From: Nocardiopsis_B sediminis
GTDB lineage: Bacteria > Actinomycetota > Actinomycetes > Streptosporangiales > Streptosporangiaceae
DNA length: 64,000 nt
Direction: 5' to 3'
Assembly: GCF_042650565.1 (NCBI RefSeq)
Contig: NZ_JBHSBH010000015.1
Coordinates: 124,001-188,000 of the forward strand
The notes below the pieces were generated by a model. That model was not told the DNA's origin. It ran no database searches and saw only the letters and a list, made by a program, of their open reading frames with translations. This document shows, piece by piece, positions 30,794 to 39,500 of this stretch. Both the position numbers and the translations under genes were made by a program. Numbering within the stretch: the stretch's first letter is position 1; the number at the start of each line of letters is the position of its first letter.

Positions 30794-31668
30794 GCGACCG
30801 CCCCCGCAGTGGCCAGCTTCGCCAGCCGGACCCGGTCACCGCCGGTCCCGAGCGGACGCCACACCGCCTCATCCGGCGCGGCGGCGTCGGGCAGGCACGC
30901 GGTGGCCACCGGCACCTGGCGCACGCCCGGCACCCGTGACAGCGCCGAACCGGCGTTGGCCTCACGGCGACCGGACGGGAAAACGAACAGCACCCACGGC
31001 ACGGGCACCGTCGCCGACCCGGCGAACGCGACGTAGCGTTCCAGCTTGGCCGTGAGCTGGCGGTGGGTCTCGCTGCCCGTATCCCACTCCAGGAAGAACG
31101 CCAGCGAACGGCCGCCCTGGCGCCAGTGCCCGTAGCCGTCCGGCTGCGGCAACCCAGCTCCCCACGCCTGTCGGGAGCGGGCATCGACCCATTCGGCGGC
31201 ATCGGCGGCGTTCAACCACTCCCCCAGCTCCGCCCGGCCCTCGCTGGCACGCGCGGAACCGGTCAGGGACGTGAAGAACCCGTTCACGCCCACGCGGTGC
31301 GCCAGGTGGGCGCTGTTGGCCACGGCGAGCTGGCGGTCACGGCGCACCCGCGCGCGCTCGGCGTCGCGGCCCTGGTCGGCGGCCACGACGCGCGCGCCGT
31401 GGGTGTCGAGCACGTAGTGCCAGGGTGCCGACCCGCGGTCGAGCCGGGGACAGAACCGGGCGACGACGCCCAGCGCCGTGAGGGTGCGCATGCGCTGGAG
31501 GGTGCGGCTGTGGCTGGTGAACGCCACCTGGGTGATCTGGGAAGTGGTCAGGACACGGTGGGTGTGCAGAAGGGAGAGGATGTCGTGGTCGCGGTCGGTG
31601 AGGTGGCGGGCGAGACGGAGAAGGTGATTCTCACGACGCCCCGTCGGTAGGGATCGCTTGTCCATCAT
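30784..31668 (-). CDS. Replication-relaxation family protein
   Basis: A 294-residue protein. The N-terminal winged-helix part (LARHLTDRDHDILSLLHTHRVLTTSQITQVAFTSHSRTLQRM in the usual family order) is followed by HYVLDTHGARVV, HRVGVNGFFTSL and LAFFLEWDTGSETHRQLTAKLERY, then WVLFVFPSGRREAN. This is the Replic_Relax family, common on actinomycete plasmids and integrative elements, with a presumed role in plasmid DNA processing. A C-terminal fragment of a paralogue lies at 34069-34407. Start ATG at 31668 or 31665; the ribosome site is poor. Confidence 0.8.
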   Translation of the reverse strand: MMDKRSLPTGRRENHLLRLARHLTDRDHDILSLLHTHRVLTTSQITQVAFTSHSRTLQRMRTLTALGVVARFCPRLDRGSAPWHYVLDTHGARVVAADQGRDAERARVRRDRQLAVANSAHLAHRVGVNGFFTSLTGSARASEGRAELGEWLNAADAAEWVDARSRQAWGAGLPQPDGYGHWRQGGRSLAFFLEWDTGSETHRQLTAKLERYVAFAGSATVPVPWVLFVFPSGRREANAGSALSRVPGVRQVPVATACLPDAAAPDEAVWRPLGTGGDRVRLAKLATAGAVAWG

Positions 31669-32020
31669 CTGAATTCACAGACCTCCGGCAGGGGTTTCGG
31701 GGACATCACCCGCCGGAGCTGCACCCCTGCTGACCTGCCGCGGAGCGTGCGAGCACCCCGGCGGGTGAGAGGGGACCGGGCATCCACCCACCGATCCGGC
31801 GAGGGATCAGTAGGCCTCTCCCGGTTTTCCCCTCACAAAGAAATGCACTTGCCGGACCCCGATCTCGCCCATCGTCAGCGCACCCACATCAGCGAGTCCG
31901 CCGGACCGTGCGTCGGCGGAGCAGCCGTCCCCGACGGCCGGCGACGGGCCGCTCACCCAGGAACCCAGGACGCGAAGACAGCAACCACCCAAGGAGGACT
32001 GAGACTGCGCCGCACTGAGG
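31669..32020. other. Gene-free stretch inside the element
   Basis: About 350 bp upstream of the replication-relaxation gene. No frame looks coding. A good Shine-Dalgarno sequence AAGGAGG at 31990-31996 on the plus strand is followed by no ATG, GTG or TTG at proper spacing, before the 3' end of the opposing XRE gene; it may be left over from a deleted gene. Confidence 0.4.
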
Positions 32021-33220
32021 TCAGGTGCGGGCGTACTCCAGTACTTCCCGAACCTCCGGAACCTCGCCGTACTCCGTCAGTCGTGACAAGACCACGCGCA
32101 CGCGGTCGCTCGTGCGTGCGCTGGCCACCTCTCCCGACAGCCCGATCACGCGTGTTGCGACCCGGGCAGCGTGTTCCGGTTCGTTGGCGTCGGCGTAGGC
32201 CACGGCGAGCCACGATTCGTACAGGGCCCGTTCCCGCATAAGCGTGGCGGGATAGCCCTGCAACACGTCCGTGAGCAAGGGGACGGCGCGCAAGGGCCGA
32301 CGCAGCTCGGTGAACACGCGGGCGTCCATGATCCGCAACTCGTCTTCGTTGACCCAGTAGGCCCACGCCGGGGCGTCGCCGCTCCCGTCGGTCAGGGCCT
32401 CATGGGCGGCATCCAGCGACCGCATGGCGGCTTGCTCGTCTCCGGCTTGCGTGTGCGCCCACGCTGCGCGGTCGTGAAACAGGGCGCGCGTCTTGCCGGG
32501 CGCCTCGGGCCCCGCCTCGGCGACGGCAGCCACGGCTAGCGCGACGCCGTCGTCAAGACGGCCGTTGTTGGTCAGGTGGTAGGCGAGCGATCCCGCCAGT
32601 TGGGCCGCCAGCGCCGTATCCCCCGCTTCCCGGGCGGCGTCCAGCCCCAGCCGGTAGGTCGACTCAGCCCGGGGGTCCGCTGCATCCGACGCCACCCATC
32701 CCGCTATCTGCGCGATCTCGGCAAGGGACGTCAGGAGAGCTGCCCGGACCGCGTCGCTGTGCGTCGATTCCCGGACGACCCGAACGGCCGAGTCCAACTC
32801 CCGGAACGCGGGACCGATCAAGTCCCCCCCTGCAAGGACGTCGTCGGCGAGCCGAAGACCATGCGCGCGAGTGGCGAGATCATCCGCCGTGGTCCGGCCC
32901 ACTCTCCGCCCAGTCGTCGCATGGGGAACCGGCACGGCCTGACTTGGCGGCAGCAGGACGGAGAGTGCTTCCGCTGGCACGGGTCCGGACTCGGTCGCGG
33001 TCGCCCGCTCCAGCGTCTCCACGGCGACCCCCAGCACGTCAGCGAGGGAAGGAAGCCAGTCGCGCGGGACGCGCTTTCCCCGCTCCCACCGCGACACGTC
33101 ATGGCGCGTGACGGTCGGTCGACCCGCGGATTCGCACAGCGCTCTTGCTAGGCGTGCCTGTGACCATCCCCGGCTCGCGCGCAAGCGGCGGAGCATCCCG
33201 GGAAGCGGTTCGAAGGACAT
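32021..33220 (-). CDS. XRE-family helix-turn-helix regulator with TPR-like C-terminal domain
   Basis: A 399-residue regulator. The N-terminal HTH (MLRRLRASRGWSQARLARALCESAGRPTVTRHDVSRWERGKRVPRDWLPSLADVLG, shown here by its order) is followed by about 280 residues of helical repeats (LGLDAAREAGDTALAAQLAGSLAYH, ALFHDRAAWAHTQAGDEQAAMRSLDAAHEAL). Such HTH-TPR proteins are frequent in Streptomyces and often stand beside small ATPase-like genes, as here. ATG 33220 is chosen because the HTH starts close to it; a start 18 bp upstream is possible. Probably represses the divergent pair. Confidence 0.82.
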   Translation of the reverse strand: MSFEPLPGMLRRLRASRGWSQARLARALCESAGRPTVTRHDVSRWERGKRVPRDWLPSLADVLGVAVETLERATATESGPVPAEALSVLLPPSQAVPVPHATTGRRVGRTTADDLATRAHGLRLADDVLAGGDLIGPAFRELDSAVRVVRESTHSDAVRAALLTSLAEIAQIAGWVASDAADPRAESTYRLGLDAAREAGDTALAAQLAGSLAYHLTNNGRLDDGVALAVAAVAEAGPEAPGKTRALFHDRAAWAHTQAGDEQAAMRSLDAAHEALTDGSGDAPAWAYWVNEDELRIMDARVFTELRRPLRAVPLLTDVLQGYPATLMRERALYESWLAVAYADANEPEHAARVATRVIGLSGEVASARTSDRVRVVLSRLTEYGEVPEVREVLEYART

Positions 33221-33380
33221 GCCCCAATTGTGGACCACGGGCCCACAGATAGGCCCACACTCCGGCTACTCCGTACATGGCAGAGGCACGAGGAAGCTGG
33301 CATGCGCCGGGAAAACTCGGCGCCCCGCGACGACCGCAGATCGCCCGGGGCACGGCCACCAGATCGGAGCTGATGACGTC

Positions 33381-33518
33381 ATGGACTTTATCGCCCCATT
33401 GAGGGTGATCTGCCGGGCCGTGTGGCCCCCGCACACCGGGACCAGAGTCCGCAACCGGCCGGGTACCGCCCCGGTAGCCGCCAAACACAGGAAGACCGCA
33501 TCCCGGGTGGGGGCGTGA
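33381..33518 (+). CDS. Small protein upstream of the ATP-binding-like gene
   Basis: A 45-codon frame (MDFIAPLRVICRAVWPPHTG at its start, then basic and Ala/Pro-rich) whose stop overlaps the next ATG (TGATG). A hydrophobic head followed by WPP-TG-type and basic residues recalls short proteins that accompany ATP-binding genes in streptomycetes, from memory. The palindrome ATGACGTCAT (33373-33382) ends at its start codon. No clear ribosome site. Confidence 0.4.
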   Translation: MDFIAPLRVICRAVWPPHTGTRVRNRPGTAPVAAKHRKTASRVGA

Positions 33519-33904
33519 TGGTGGTCCAGGCCCCCAAGGTCCGCACGAGCGATCGGCGATTCCGGGGCGAATCCGAGATCGCCGACGCACGCGCATGGCT
33601 GACAGCATTGCTGCCCATCCGCTCCGGTATCCCCGAGGACACGGCCGCCGCCGCTGTGCTGTGCCTGTCGGAGGTCGCCACCAGCGCCGTAGTCCGCGCC
33701 GGTGCGGCTGATCTGTCGGTGTCGCTGGGGGGTTCCTGGCTCTACGTCGAGTGCCGTGCCGCAGTAGAGCCCGCCAGCGTCGGCGCGCCGTCGCCCGACA
33801 CCGGCCAGCAGGGGTATACGACCGCGCTCGTCGAGGCGTTCACCAACGAGTGGGGCCGACTGCCCGACGGCCGGGGCGTGTACTTCTACCTGCACTGGTC
33901 CTGA
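33518..33904 (+). CDS. ATP-binding (anti-sigma/HATPase-like) protein, degenerate
   Basis: A 128-residue protein resembling the small histidine-kinase-like ATPases that pair with XRE regulators in actinomycetes: FRGESEIADARAWLTALLPIRSGIPEDTAAAAVLCLSEVATSAVV, the last part standing where the ATP-binding N-box (usually ELVTNAV) should be, with the asparagine replaced by serine. The G boxes (DxGxG) are also missing. It may no longer bind ATP. The ATG at 33518 overlaps the preceding small gene. It ends 95 bp before a strong terminator. Confidence 0.6.
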   Translation: MVVQAPKVRTSDRRFRGESEIADARAWLTALLPIRSGIPEDTAAAAVLCLSEVATSAVVRAGAADLSVSLGGSWLYVECRAAVEPASVGAPSPDTGQQGYTTALVEAFTNEWGRLPDGRGVYFYLHWS

Positions 33905-33998
33905 TCCGCGCATGTCCCCGCCCGAGCGAGGAACGGAGGGCAGGGACACACGGCCACGGCCGTCCGGCCCTGCCGTGAACACGAGAGACCCCCAGAGC

Positions 33999-34036
33999 CA
34001 ACGGGACCCGCCGCGCATCCGCGGCGGGTCCCGTTG
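33999..34036 (+). terminator. Strong hairpin terminator
   Basis: A perfect 17-bp stem (CAACGGGACCCGCCGCG and complement) with loop CATC follows the ATP-binding-like gene and immediately precedes the truncated replication-relaxation gene. Confidence 0.85.
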
Positions 34037-34068
34037 CGTACGCAGAATCTTCACGCGCCCCGAGATGA

Positions 34069-34407
34069 GCGTCCCCGGATCGACGCCAGCGCCGTCTCTA
34101 CGACACCGGCACCGAACCCCTGCGCCGTCTGATCGCCAAGCTCGACGCCTACCACGAACTCGCCCGCATCACCGGCCAGCGCGGCGTGGTCCTGTTCTGG
34201 CTGCCCTCCGCGGCGCGTGAGGCGAACCTGCGCCACCGCATCACCCACCCGCCGGTCCCCGCCGCCACCCCCGTGCACGGCGCCCACCCCGCCGAGAAGG
34301 TGTGGACGCCGCTGGACGGCTCCGTGCCGCGCCGCATGGTCGACCTGCTCGACGACGGCGGACAGCAGCCGTTCCTGCCCGGATGGGACGAGGCCGGCGG
34401 TGCCTAG
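34069..34407 (+). pseudogene. C-terminal fragment of a second replication-relaxation protein
   Basis: The frame reads YDTGTEPLRRLIAKLDAYHELA, VVLFWLPSAAREAN, VPAATP and EKVWTPLDGSVP, lining up with the C-terminal third of the intact protein at 30784-31668 (WDTGSETHRQLTAKLERY, WVLFVFPSGRREAN, VPVATA, EAVWRPLG). The frame is closed upstream by a stop at 34066-34068, right behind the hairpin, and the N-terminal two thirds are gone. Its TAG overlaps the GTG of the next gene, which suggests they were once co-translated. Confidence 0.75.
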
Positions 34408-35464
34408 CACCGGCTGCCTGGCCGCCATCGCGGGCGTCCCGCTCGCGGTCGGCCTCGCCTTCTCCGCGTTCACCGCCGTCCTGGACGACGGCGGCACACA
34501 GTCGGCGCCCGCGCACGTGGAAGGCGTCCCCGACGTCCTGCTGGACGCCTACGTGCGCGCGGCCGGGGCACTGGGAGAGGCAGAACCCCAGTGCCCCGGC
34601 ATGCGCTGGCAGATCCTCGCCGGAATCGGCAAGATCGAATCGAACCTCCTCGCCGGGCACGAGATCACGCTCAACGGCGACGTCGACCCGCCGGTCATCG
34701 GCCTCCGCCTGGACGGCAGCGGTACCGGCGGCAACACCACCCCGGTTTACGACAGTGACGGCGGCAGGTGGGACGGCGACACCGAGTTCGACCGCGCTGT
34801 TGGCCCCGGCCAGCATCTGCCCGCCACCTGGAAGATCTACGGGACCGACGGCAACGGCGACGGGATCGCGGACCCCCACAACGCCTACGACTCCGCCGTG
34901 AGCACGGCACGCCACCTCTGCCTCGGAGCCGGCTCGGACGGCGCCGACTTCACCGACCGCGACCAGCTCTCCGACGCCCCGTTCCGCTACAACCGGTCCC
35001 AGACCTACGTCGACGACGTCCTCATTGCCATCGACACCTTCGACGACCTCCCACCCGTCACCGACGGCGGCGCAGGCAGTGAACAGGGTCGGGCCGCGGT
35101 CGAATGGGCGCTCCAGCAGATCGGCAAACCGTACGTGTGGGGCGGGATCGGCCCTGACGGCTTCGACTGCTCCGGCCTCACCATGCAGGCCTGGGCCGCC
35201 GCCGGAGTCCCCCTCCCCCGCGTCACCACCGACCAGTACCAAGCCGGCCAACGCATCCCCCTCGACCAGATCCAACCCGGCGACCTGCTCTTCTACGACA
35301 CCAGCGACCTCGGCGCCCCCGGCGCCGCCCCCACCCACGTCACCGTGTACATCGGCAACGGCCAAATGATCAACGCCCCATCGACCGGCAACACCGTCCG
35401 CACCGAGCCCGTCCAGAGCCAGACGTACAGCCCCCGCTTCATGGGCGCGGTCCGGCCCGCATAG
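34400..35464 (+). CDS. Lytic transglycosylase/NlpC-P60 (C40) peptidase, conjugation-type cell wall hydrolase
   Basis: A 354-residue two-domain wall hydrolase. After a hydrophobic N-terminal segment (LAAIAGVPLAVGLAFSAFTAVL, signal or anchor) comes a transglycosylase-like domain (WQILAGIGKIESNL with the catalytic glutamate, LPATWKIYG, AVSTARHLC), then an NlpC/P60 domain from about residue 225 (VEWALQQIGKPYVWGGIGPDGFDCSGL with the catalytic cysteine; THVTVYIGNGQMI with histidine). Such proteins open peptidoglycan for DNA transfer in actinomycete elements. GTG 34400 overlaps the truncated gene's stop. No other transfer gene is near. Confidence 0.82.
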   Translation: MPSTGCLAAIAGVPLAVGLAFSAFTAVLDDGGTQSAPAHVEGVPDVLLDAYVRAAGALGEAEPQCPGMRWQILAGIGKIESNLLAGHEITLNGDVDPPVIGLRLDGSGTGGNTTPVYDSDGGRWDGDTEFDRAVGPGQHLPATWKIYGTDGNGDGIADPHNAYDSAVSTARHLCLGAGSDGADFTDRDQLSDAPFRYNRSQTYVDDVLIAIDTFDDLPPVTDGGAGSEQGRAAVEWALQQIGKPYVWGGIGPDGFDCSGLTMQAWAAAGVPLPRVTTDQYQAGQRIPLDQIQPGDLLFYDTSDLGAPGAAPTHVTVYIGNGQMINAPSTGNTVRTEPVQSQTYSPRFMGAVRPA

Positions 35465-35525
35465 GGAACCGACGCCCCCAGAGGGACATCCGGAGCCCAG
35501 TTGTGCACCGAGAAGCGTTTGGCGG

Positions 35526-37001
35526 TCATCGAGATGTCAGTGGATCGCGCCCAGGAATGTCGGTAACCCCCCGGGGCAGATGAGTGTGCTCGATGGCCGG
35601 TCGTGCGGTGCCCTGGGTGCGGCGGGTGGTGGTGAGTTGCCCGACGATGAGCACGCTCAGCCCGCATCCGGCGATGATCCACCACGCCGGGCGGGCGGCA
35701 GCGGTATAGGTCGCTGCAAAAGCTCCGGCATCGATGCCGGAGGCGAGGACAGCGCCGATCACGGCGACGCCGAGGGCGCTGCCCATCTGACGGAAGGTGG
35801 AGGCGAGCGAGGAAGCGACGCCGGCCTGGGAGACGGGCATGGCGGACACCGTCGCGGTGGTGACGGGGGCGTTGACGAACCCGAAGCCGAGCCCGAACAG
35901 GGCGCAGCCCAGGACCAGTGACCAGGTGCCGGTCTGGCCGTCGAAGGCGGCGAACAGCGTGCCGCTGGCGGTGATCGCGCAGCCGGCGACCAGCAGGGGA
36001 AGGCGCGGGCCGAACCGGGCGACCAGGCGCCCCGACACCGGGGCGCTCAGGAAGGTCATGACGGCCATCGGCAGCAGCCACAGGCCGGCGTGCACGGCAC
36101 TGAGGTGGCGCACGTTCTGGAGGTAGAGGGTGGTCAGGAACAGGAAGCCGCCCAGGGTGGCGAAACTGGCCAGGGCGTTGAGACAGGCCCCGGCGAAGGA
36201 GATGGAGCCGAACAACCGCAGCTCGATCAGCGGCTCGGCTCGCCGCAGTTCATAGGCCACCAGAACAGCGGCCACGGCCAGCGCCAGTCCCGCCATGAGC
36301 ACTGTGGTGGGAGAGGTCCAGCCGTGTTCGGGGGCCTGAATGACCGCGGAGGTGAGGACGGCCAGCAGGGCGATGATGAGGACCTGGCCGACGGGGTCGG
36401 GGCGCCGGGCCGCCTCGGCGCGGGACTCGGGCACGAACGCCTGCGTCAGCAGCAGGGCGGCCAGGCCGACGGGCAGGTTGAGCCAGAAGATCGAGCGCCA
36501 CCCTGCACCGTCCACGAGCAGCCCGCCCAGGAGGGGGCCGGCTGCCATGGACAGGCCCACCGCCGATCCCCAGATGCCCAGGGCGCGGGCGCGTTGGCTG
36601 TGGTCGGTGAAGGTGTGGGTGATGATCGACATGGCGACCGGGTTGAGCATGGAGCCGCCGACGGCCTGCACCATCCGGAACACGACCAGGGTCTCCAGGC
36701 TGGGTGCGACCGAGCACAGTGCGGAGCCGGCGGTGAAGACGACCAGCCCGGCCATGAACACGCGGCGGCGCCCGAACCGGTCGGCCATCGATCCGGCCAG
36801 TATCAGCAGCGAGGCCAGCACCAGGGTGTAGGCGTCGATCGTCCATTGCAGACCGGACAGCGACGCCCCCAGGTCCTGCTGGAGCGCGGGCAGGGCGATG
36901 TGGAGGATGGTGGTGTCGAGGCTGACCATGAACAGGCTCAGGCAGCAGATCACCAGCACGAGCCGGCGGCGCCGGGGGGTTGAAGAGAAAGAGGTGGTCA
37001 C
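35526..37001 (-). CDS. MFS transporter, DHA2 (EmrB/QacA) drug efflux type
   Basis: A 491-residue permease with about 14 membrane segments. FMVSLDTTILHIALPALQQDLGASLSGLQWTIDAYTL is the DHA2 motif D1 region, SMADRFGRRRVFMAGL motif A, and MVQAVGGSMLNPVAMSII plus GPLLGGLLVDGAGWRSIFWLNLPVG the antiporter motif C. It should expel toxic compounds with proton exchange. GTG start 37001 and a 71-bp gap separate it from the divergent LysR gene, which likely controls it. Confidence 0.87.
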   Translation of the reverse strand: MTTSFSSTPRRRRLVLVICCLSLFMVSLDTTILHIALPALQQDLGASLSGLQWTIDAYTLVLASLLILAGSMADRFGRRRVFMAGLVVFTAGSALCSVAPSLETLVVFRMVQAVGGSMLNPVAMSIITHTFTDHSQRARALGIWGSAVGLSMAAGPLLGGLLVDGAGWRSIFWLNLPVGLAALLLTQAFVPESRAEAARRPDPVGQVLIIALLAVLTSAVIQAPEHGWTSPTTVLMAGLALAVAAVLVAYELRRAEPLIELRLFGSISFAGACLNALASFATLGGFLFLTTLYLQNVRHLSAVHAGLWLLPMAVMTFLSAPVSGRLVARFGPRLPLLVAGCAITASGTLFAAFDGQTGTWSLVLGCALFGLGFGFVNAPVTTATVSAMPVSQAGVASSLASTFRQMGSALGVAVIGAVLASGIDAGAFAATYTAAARPAWWIIAGCGLSVLIVGQLTTTRRTQGTARPAIEHTHLPRGVTDIPGRDPLTSR

Positions 37002-37072
37002 GGCCTTGATTGTCGACGCGTCCCCGGGCCGGTGTCGAAGATCGAAAAGATGCTGGGCGATACCTTGAGGGT

Positions 37073-37975
37073 ATGGACATCGATCTGCGGCTGATGCGCT
37101 ACGTGATCGCCGTCGCCGAGGAGGAGAGCTTCAGCGAGGCCGCGCGGCGCCTGCACATGGCGCAGCCGCCGCTCAGCCGCCAGATCCGCGACCTCGAACA
37201 CCGCCTCGGTGCCCCGCTCTTCGAACGCCGGCCGGTCCGGCTCACCGACGCCGGCGCGGTCTTCGTCAAGGGCGCCCGGGAGATCCTCACCCGCACCGAC
37301 CGGCTCATGGAGCGGACGGTGCTCGCCGGGCGCGGGGAGCTGGGTACCGTGCGTGTGGGCTATGTGCTCTCCGCTGCCTACGACACCCTGCCCCGGCTCA
37401 TCGCCGCGGCCCGCGAGCGCCACCCCCGTCTCCAGGTCGAAGCCCGGGAGGGGTGGTCGCCGGACCTGGAGGCCGCGCTCGCCGACGGTGCGGTGGACCT
37501 GGCGCTCTCCCACACCCTGCCTGAGCGCCCCGGCTACGCCCGCCAGCCGCTGCGCCGGGAGGCGTTGTGCGCACTGGTCGGCTCCCGCCACCCCTTCGCC
37601 GGCCGCGCCTCCGCGACCCTGCGGGACTTCGCCGGCCAGACCTTCCGCTTCTATTCGCCCCGCCTCGCGCCCGCCCACTATGCCCTCCTCCGCGCCGCGC
37701 TGGACCGGACCGGTGAGACCTTCACCTACTGGGAAGATCCCGTCCCCGGCCTGCGCCACCTGCGCCTGGACGATGGCGCGAGCTTCACCCTCGCCCCAGC
37801 CTCCATGGCCCAGAGCCTGGCCTCGGCCGACGTCTGCGCTGTCCCTCTGACTGGCCCCGGGCTGTCCACACTCGACCTCGATCTCGTATGGCGCCGCGAC
37901 CACCTGACGCCCACCGCCACCCTGCTCCTGCGCACCGCCGCGGTCCTGACCCGCACCGCACACTGGACCCGGTAG
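37073..37975 (+). CDS. LysR-family transcriptional regulator
   Basis: A 300-residue regulator. The N-terminal winged HTH (LMRYVIAVAEEESFSEAARRLHMAQPPLSRQIRDLEHRLGAPLFERRPVRLTDAG, in family order) is followed by a periplasmic-binding-like effector domain (VGYVLSAAYDTLPRLIAAARERHPRL onward). Divergent from the efflux pump, so it probably activates it in response to a compound that binds the effector domain. ATG 37073. Confidence 0.87.
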   Translation: MDIDLRLMRYVIAVAEEESFSEAARRLHMAQPPLSRQIRDLEHRLGAPLFERRPVRLTDAGAVFVKGAREILTRTDRLMERTVLAGRGELGTVRVGYVLSAAYDTLPRLIAAARERHPRLQVEAREGWSPDLEAALADGAVDLALSHTLPERPGYARQPLRREALCALVGSRHPFAGRASATLRDFAGQTFRFYSPRLAPAHYALLRAALDRTGETFTYWEDPVPGLRHLRLDDGASFTLAPASMAQSLASADVCAVPLTGPGLSTLDLDLVWRRDHLTPTATLLLRTAAVLTRTAHWTR

Positions 37976-38492
37976 CGCACCGCACCGACTCGCGCACGTG
38001 GACGGGCGGGCTCACCCGCTTACAGCGCGAGGGCGAGGATCGGGCGGTCGTCGGGGCAGGCCCGGTAGAGGAATTCGCGACGCCGAGGCCGACGCGCGCT
38101 ATCGTGGGTCTTGGCCCTGTTTCATATGTCTTGCTTGGTCGCTTGGCACACGAGAAGGGTCTGAGAGCCGGCCAGGCTTGCCTGGTCGGCTCTCTGTATA
38201 TCCGGGGAGCTTGGTGGCCGGCGTCCCGCTTCTCGCGAGCGCGTTCGCCGGCCCCGACGGCATTCGGCATCCGCGCGCCCGCCGACGGGCCTACTCCGAA
38301 GGGGCGAGCTGACGGGGGCTCATCAGCGCCGTCACCTGGTGGGCGGAGGACCCTATCGGCATCGCGACGCACGTCGTTACGCTGGGCGTTGCCTCTTCCT
38401 TTTCGGTCTTGTGAGGGACTGGGGAGCAGGTGTTCTGCGGGGCCGGTCCTGTCCGACCGGTCCCGCTCAGCTGTTCGGGGCTCGAACACGGG
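37976..38492. other. Gene-free stretch with a strong hairpin
   Basis: About 517 bp between LysR and the methylase-like gene. No convincing frame. A hairpin (38163-38194) with 14-bp arms GAGAGCCGGCCAGG and complement, one G:T pair and loop CTTG, followed by TGTATAT, looks like a terminator or small-RNA end; the nearest gene upstream on that strand ends 190 bp before it. Confidence 0.5.
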
Positions 38493-39422
38493 TCACGCGG
38501 CGTCGTCGCCCGCCCTGCTCGGGCTCTGCTGTTCGTCGTCGGCCGGCTCGGTGAGTGCCTGGACGAGGCCGAGGAGGCGCTGCATCTCGCGGACTTGGCG
38601 CACGTCGTGGGCGATGCCGAGGACTTCGTTCCGCTGGGCGAGTGCGCGGTCCATCCAGTCGTCGGTGAGGCTGTTGGCGACGGCGATCACGACCTTGTTT
38701 CCCAGCTCCCACAGCACGACATTGACTGCCAAGCAGGCCACCGCCACGTCGTCGATGTCGTTGGCGAACCAGGTCGCCGATGCCGGGTCGCGGCCGTGGG
38801 CGCGCATGGCCTGCGCGGCGGCGCGCAGCATCCCGCCCGTTCCCACGCTGGGCTCGTACACCCGCGCGCCGTCGGGGATGTCGAGCAGGGTGGCCATCGC
38901 TTCGGACATGGGGGCTGGTGTGTAGAACTGGCCGTGCGCGGATGCGGCGTTGCTGCTGCGCATGCGCTGGAGCAGTACCCCGAACAGGTCGACGTCCCAA
39001 CGGGCCTCGCGGATGCCGGTCACGTGGAACTGTCCGGCGCGCAGGGCGGCATGGGCGACGGCCGGTGCTGCGTCCAGGGTGGTGTCGCTGATGGGGTCGG
39101 CGCCGTGCCAGACGGAGATGAGTGGCCACGCAGGCGTGATCAGGTCCGGGCGGATGTTGATGAACACCTGCCACTGCTGGCGCATGAACGTGGCGAACTG
39201 GTCGGTGTCGAGGCCGGTGATCTCGTCGGCGACGGCGGCGCGGTCGCTGTGTGGGGGTGCGAGGAGCGAGAGGCCGGCGACGACGGATGCCGGGACTTCG
39301 AGGTCTCCGTAGCCGTGGGCGCGGTGCCATGCGGTATCGACGGCTTCGGCGATGGCCTGAACGCGCGCCTCGACGGTAGGCGATGGTGACCGCGGGTTCT
39401 TTCTGTTTCGGGGTTTGGACAT
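38493..39422 (-). CDS. N-6 DNA methylase-like protein without a visible NPPY/F motif
   Basis: A 309-residue protein of the HsdM-like adenine methylase fold. It has GQFYTPAPMSEAMATLLDIPDGARVYEPSVGTGGMLRAAAQAM, i.e. the target-site loop and SAM-binding motif I, then WFANDIDDVAVACLAVNVVLWELGNKVVI. The chain then goes to NSLTDDWMDRALAQRNEVLG and ends about 50 residues on, with no NPPY/NPPF catalytic motif. It may be inactive or bind SAM for another purpose. No specificity or restriction subunit is near. Members of this short type recur in actinomycete elements, as I recall. Confidence 0.7.
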   Translation of the reverse strand: MSKPRNRKNPRSPSPTVEARVQAIAEAVDTAWHRAHGYGDLEVPASVVAGLSLLAPPHSDRAAVADEITGLDTDQFATFMRQQWQVFINIRPDLITPAWPLISVWHGADPISDTTLDAAPAVAHAALRAGQFHVTGIREARWDVDLFGVLLQRMRSSNAASAHGQFYTPAPMSEAMATLLDIPDGARVYEPSVGTGGMLRAAAQAMRAHGRDPASATWFANDIDDVAVACLAVNVVLWELGNKVVIAVANSLTDDWMDRALAQRNEVLGIAHDVRQVREMQRLLGLVQALTEPADDEQQSPSRAGDDAA

Positions 39423-39500
39423 GGCGGCGCCTCCTGAGGGGCGAGCGGACTGGGGAAGGGTGGGGGCCGACCGCTGTCCCGGTCGGCCCCCACCAGCGGG

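Noticed and set aside
30584..31668. Considered whether the replication-relaxation gene might be the missing integrase
   Set aside because: It has no R-H-R-Y tyrosine recombinase residues nor a serine recombinase active site.
31747..32241. Plus-strand frame between the replication-relaxation and XRE genes
   Set aside because: Low-complexity Arg/Pro/Thr product, no ribosome site at its start, and it runs antisense into the XRE gene.
33266..34054. A 262-codon minus-strand frame over the ATPase-like gene
   Set aside because: Starts inside the terminator hairpin and carries no recognisable domain; the plus-strand genes explain the region better.
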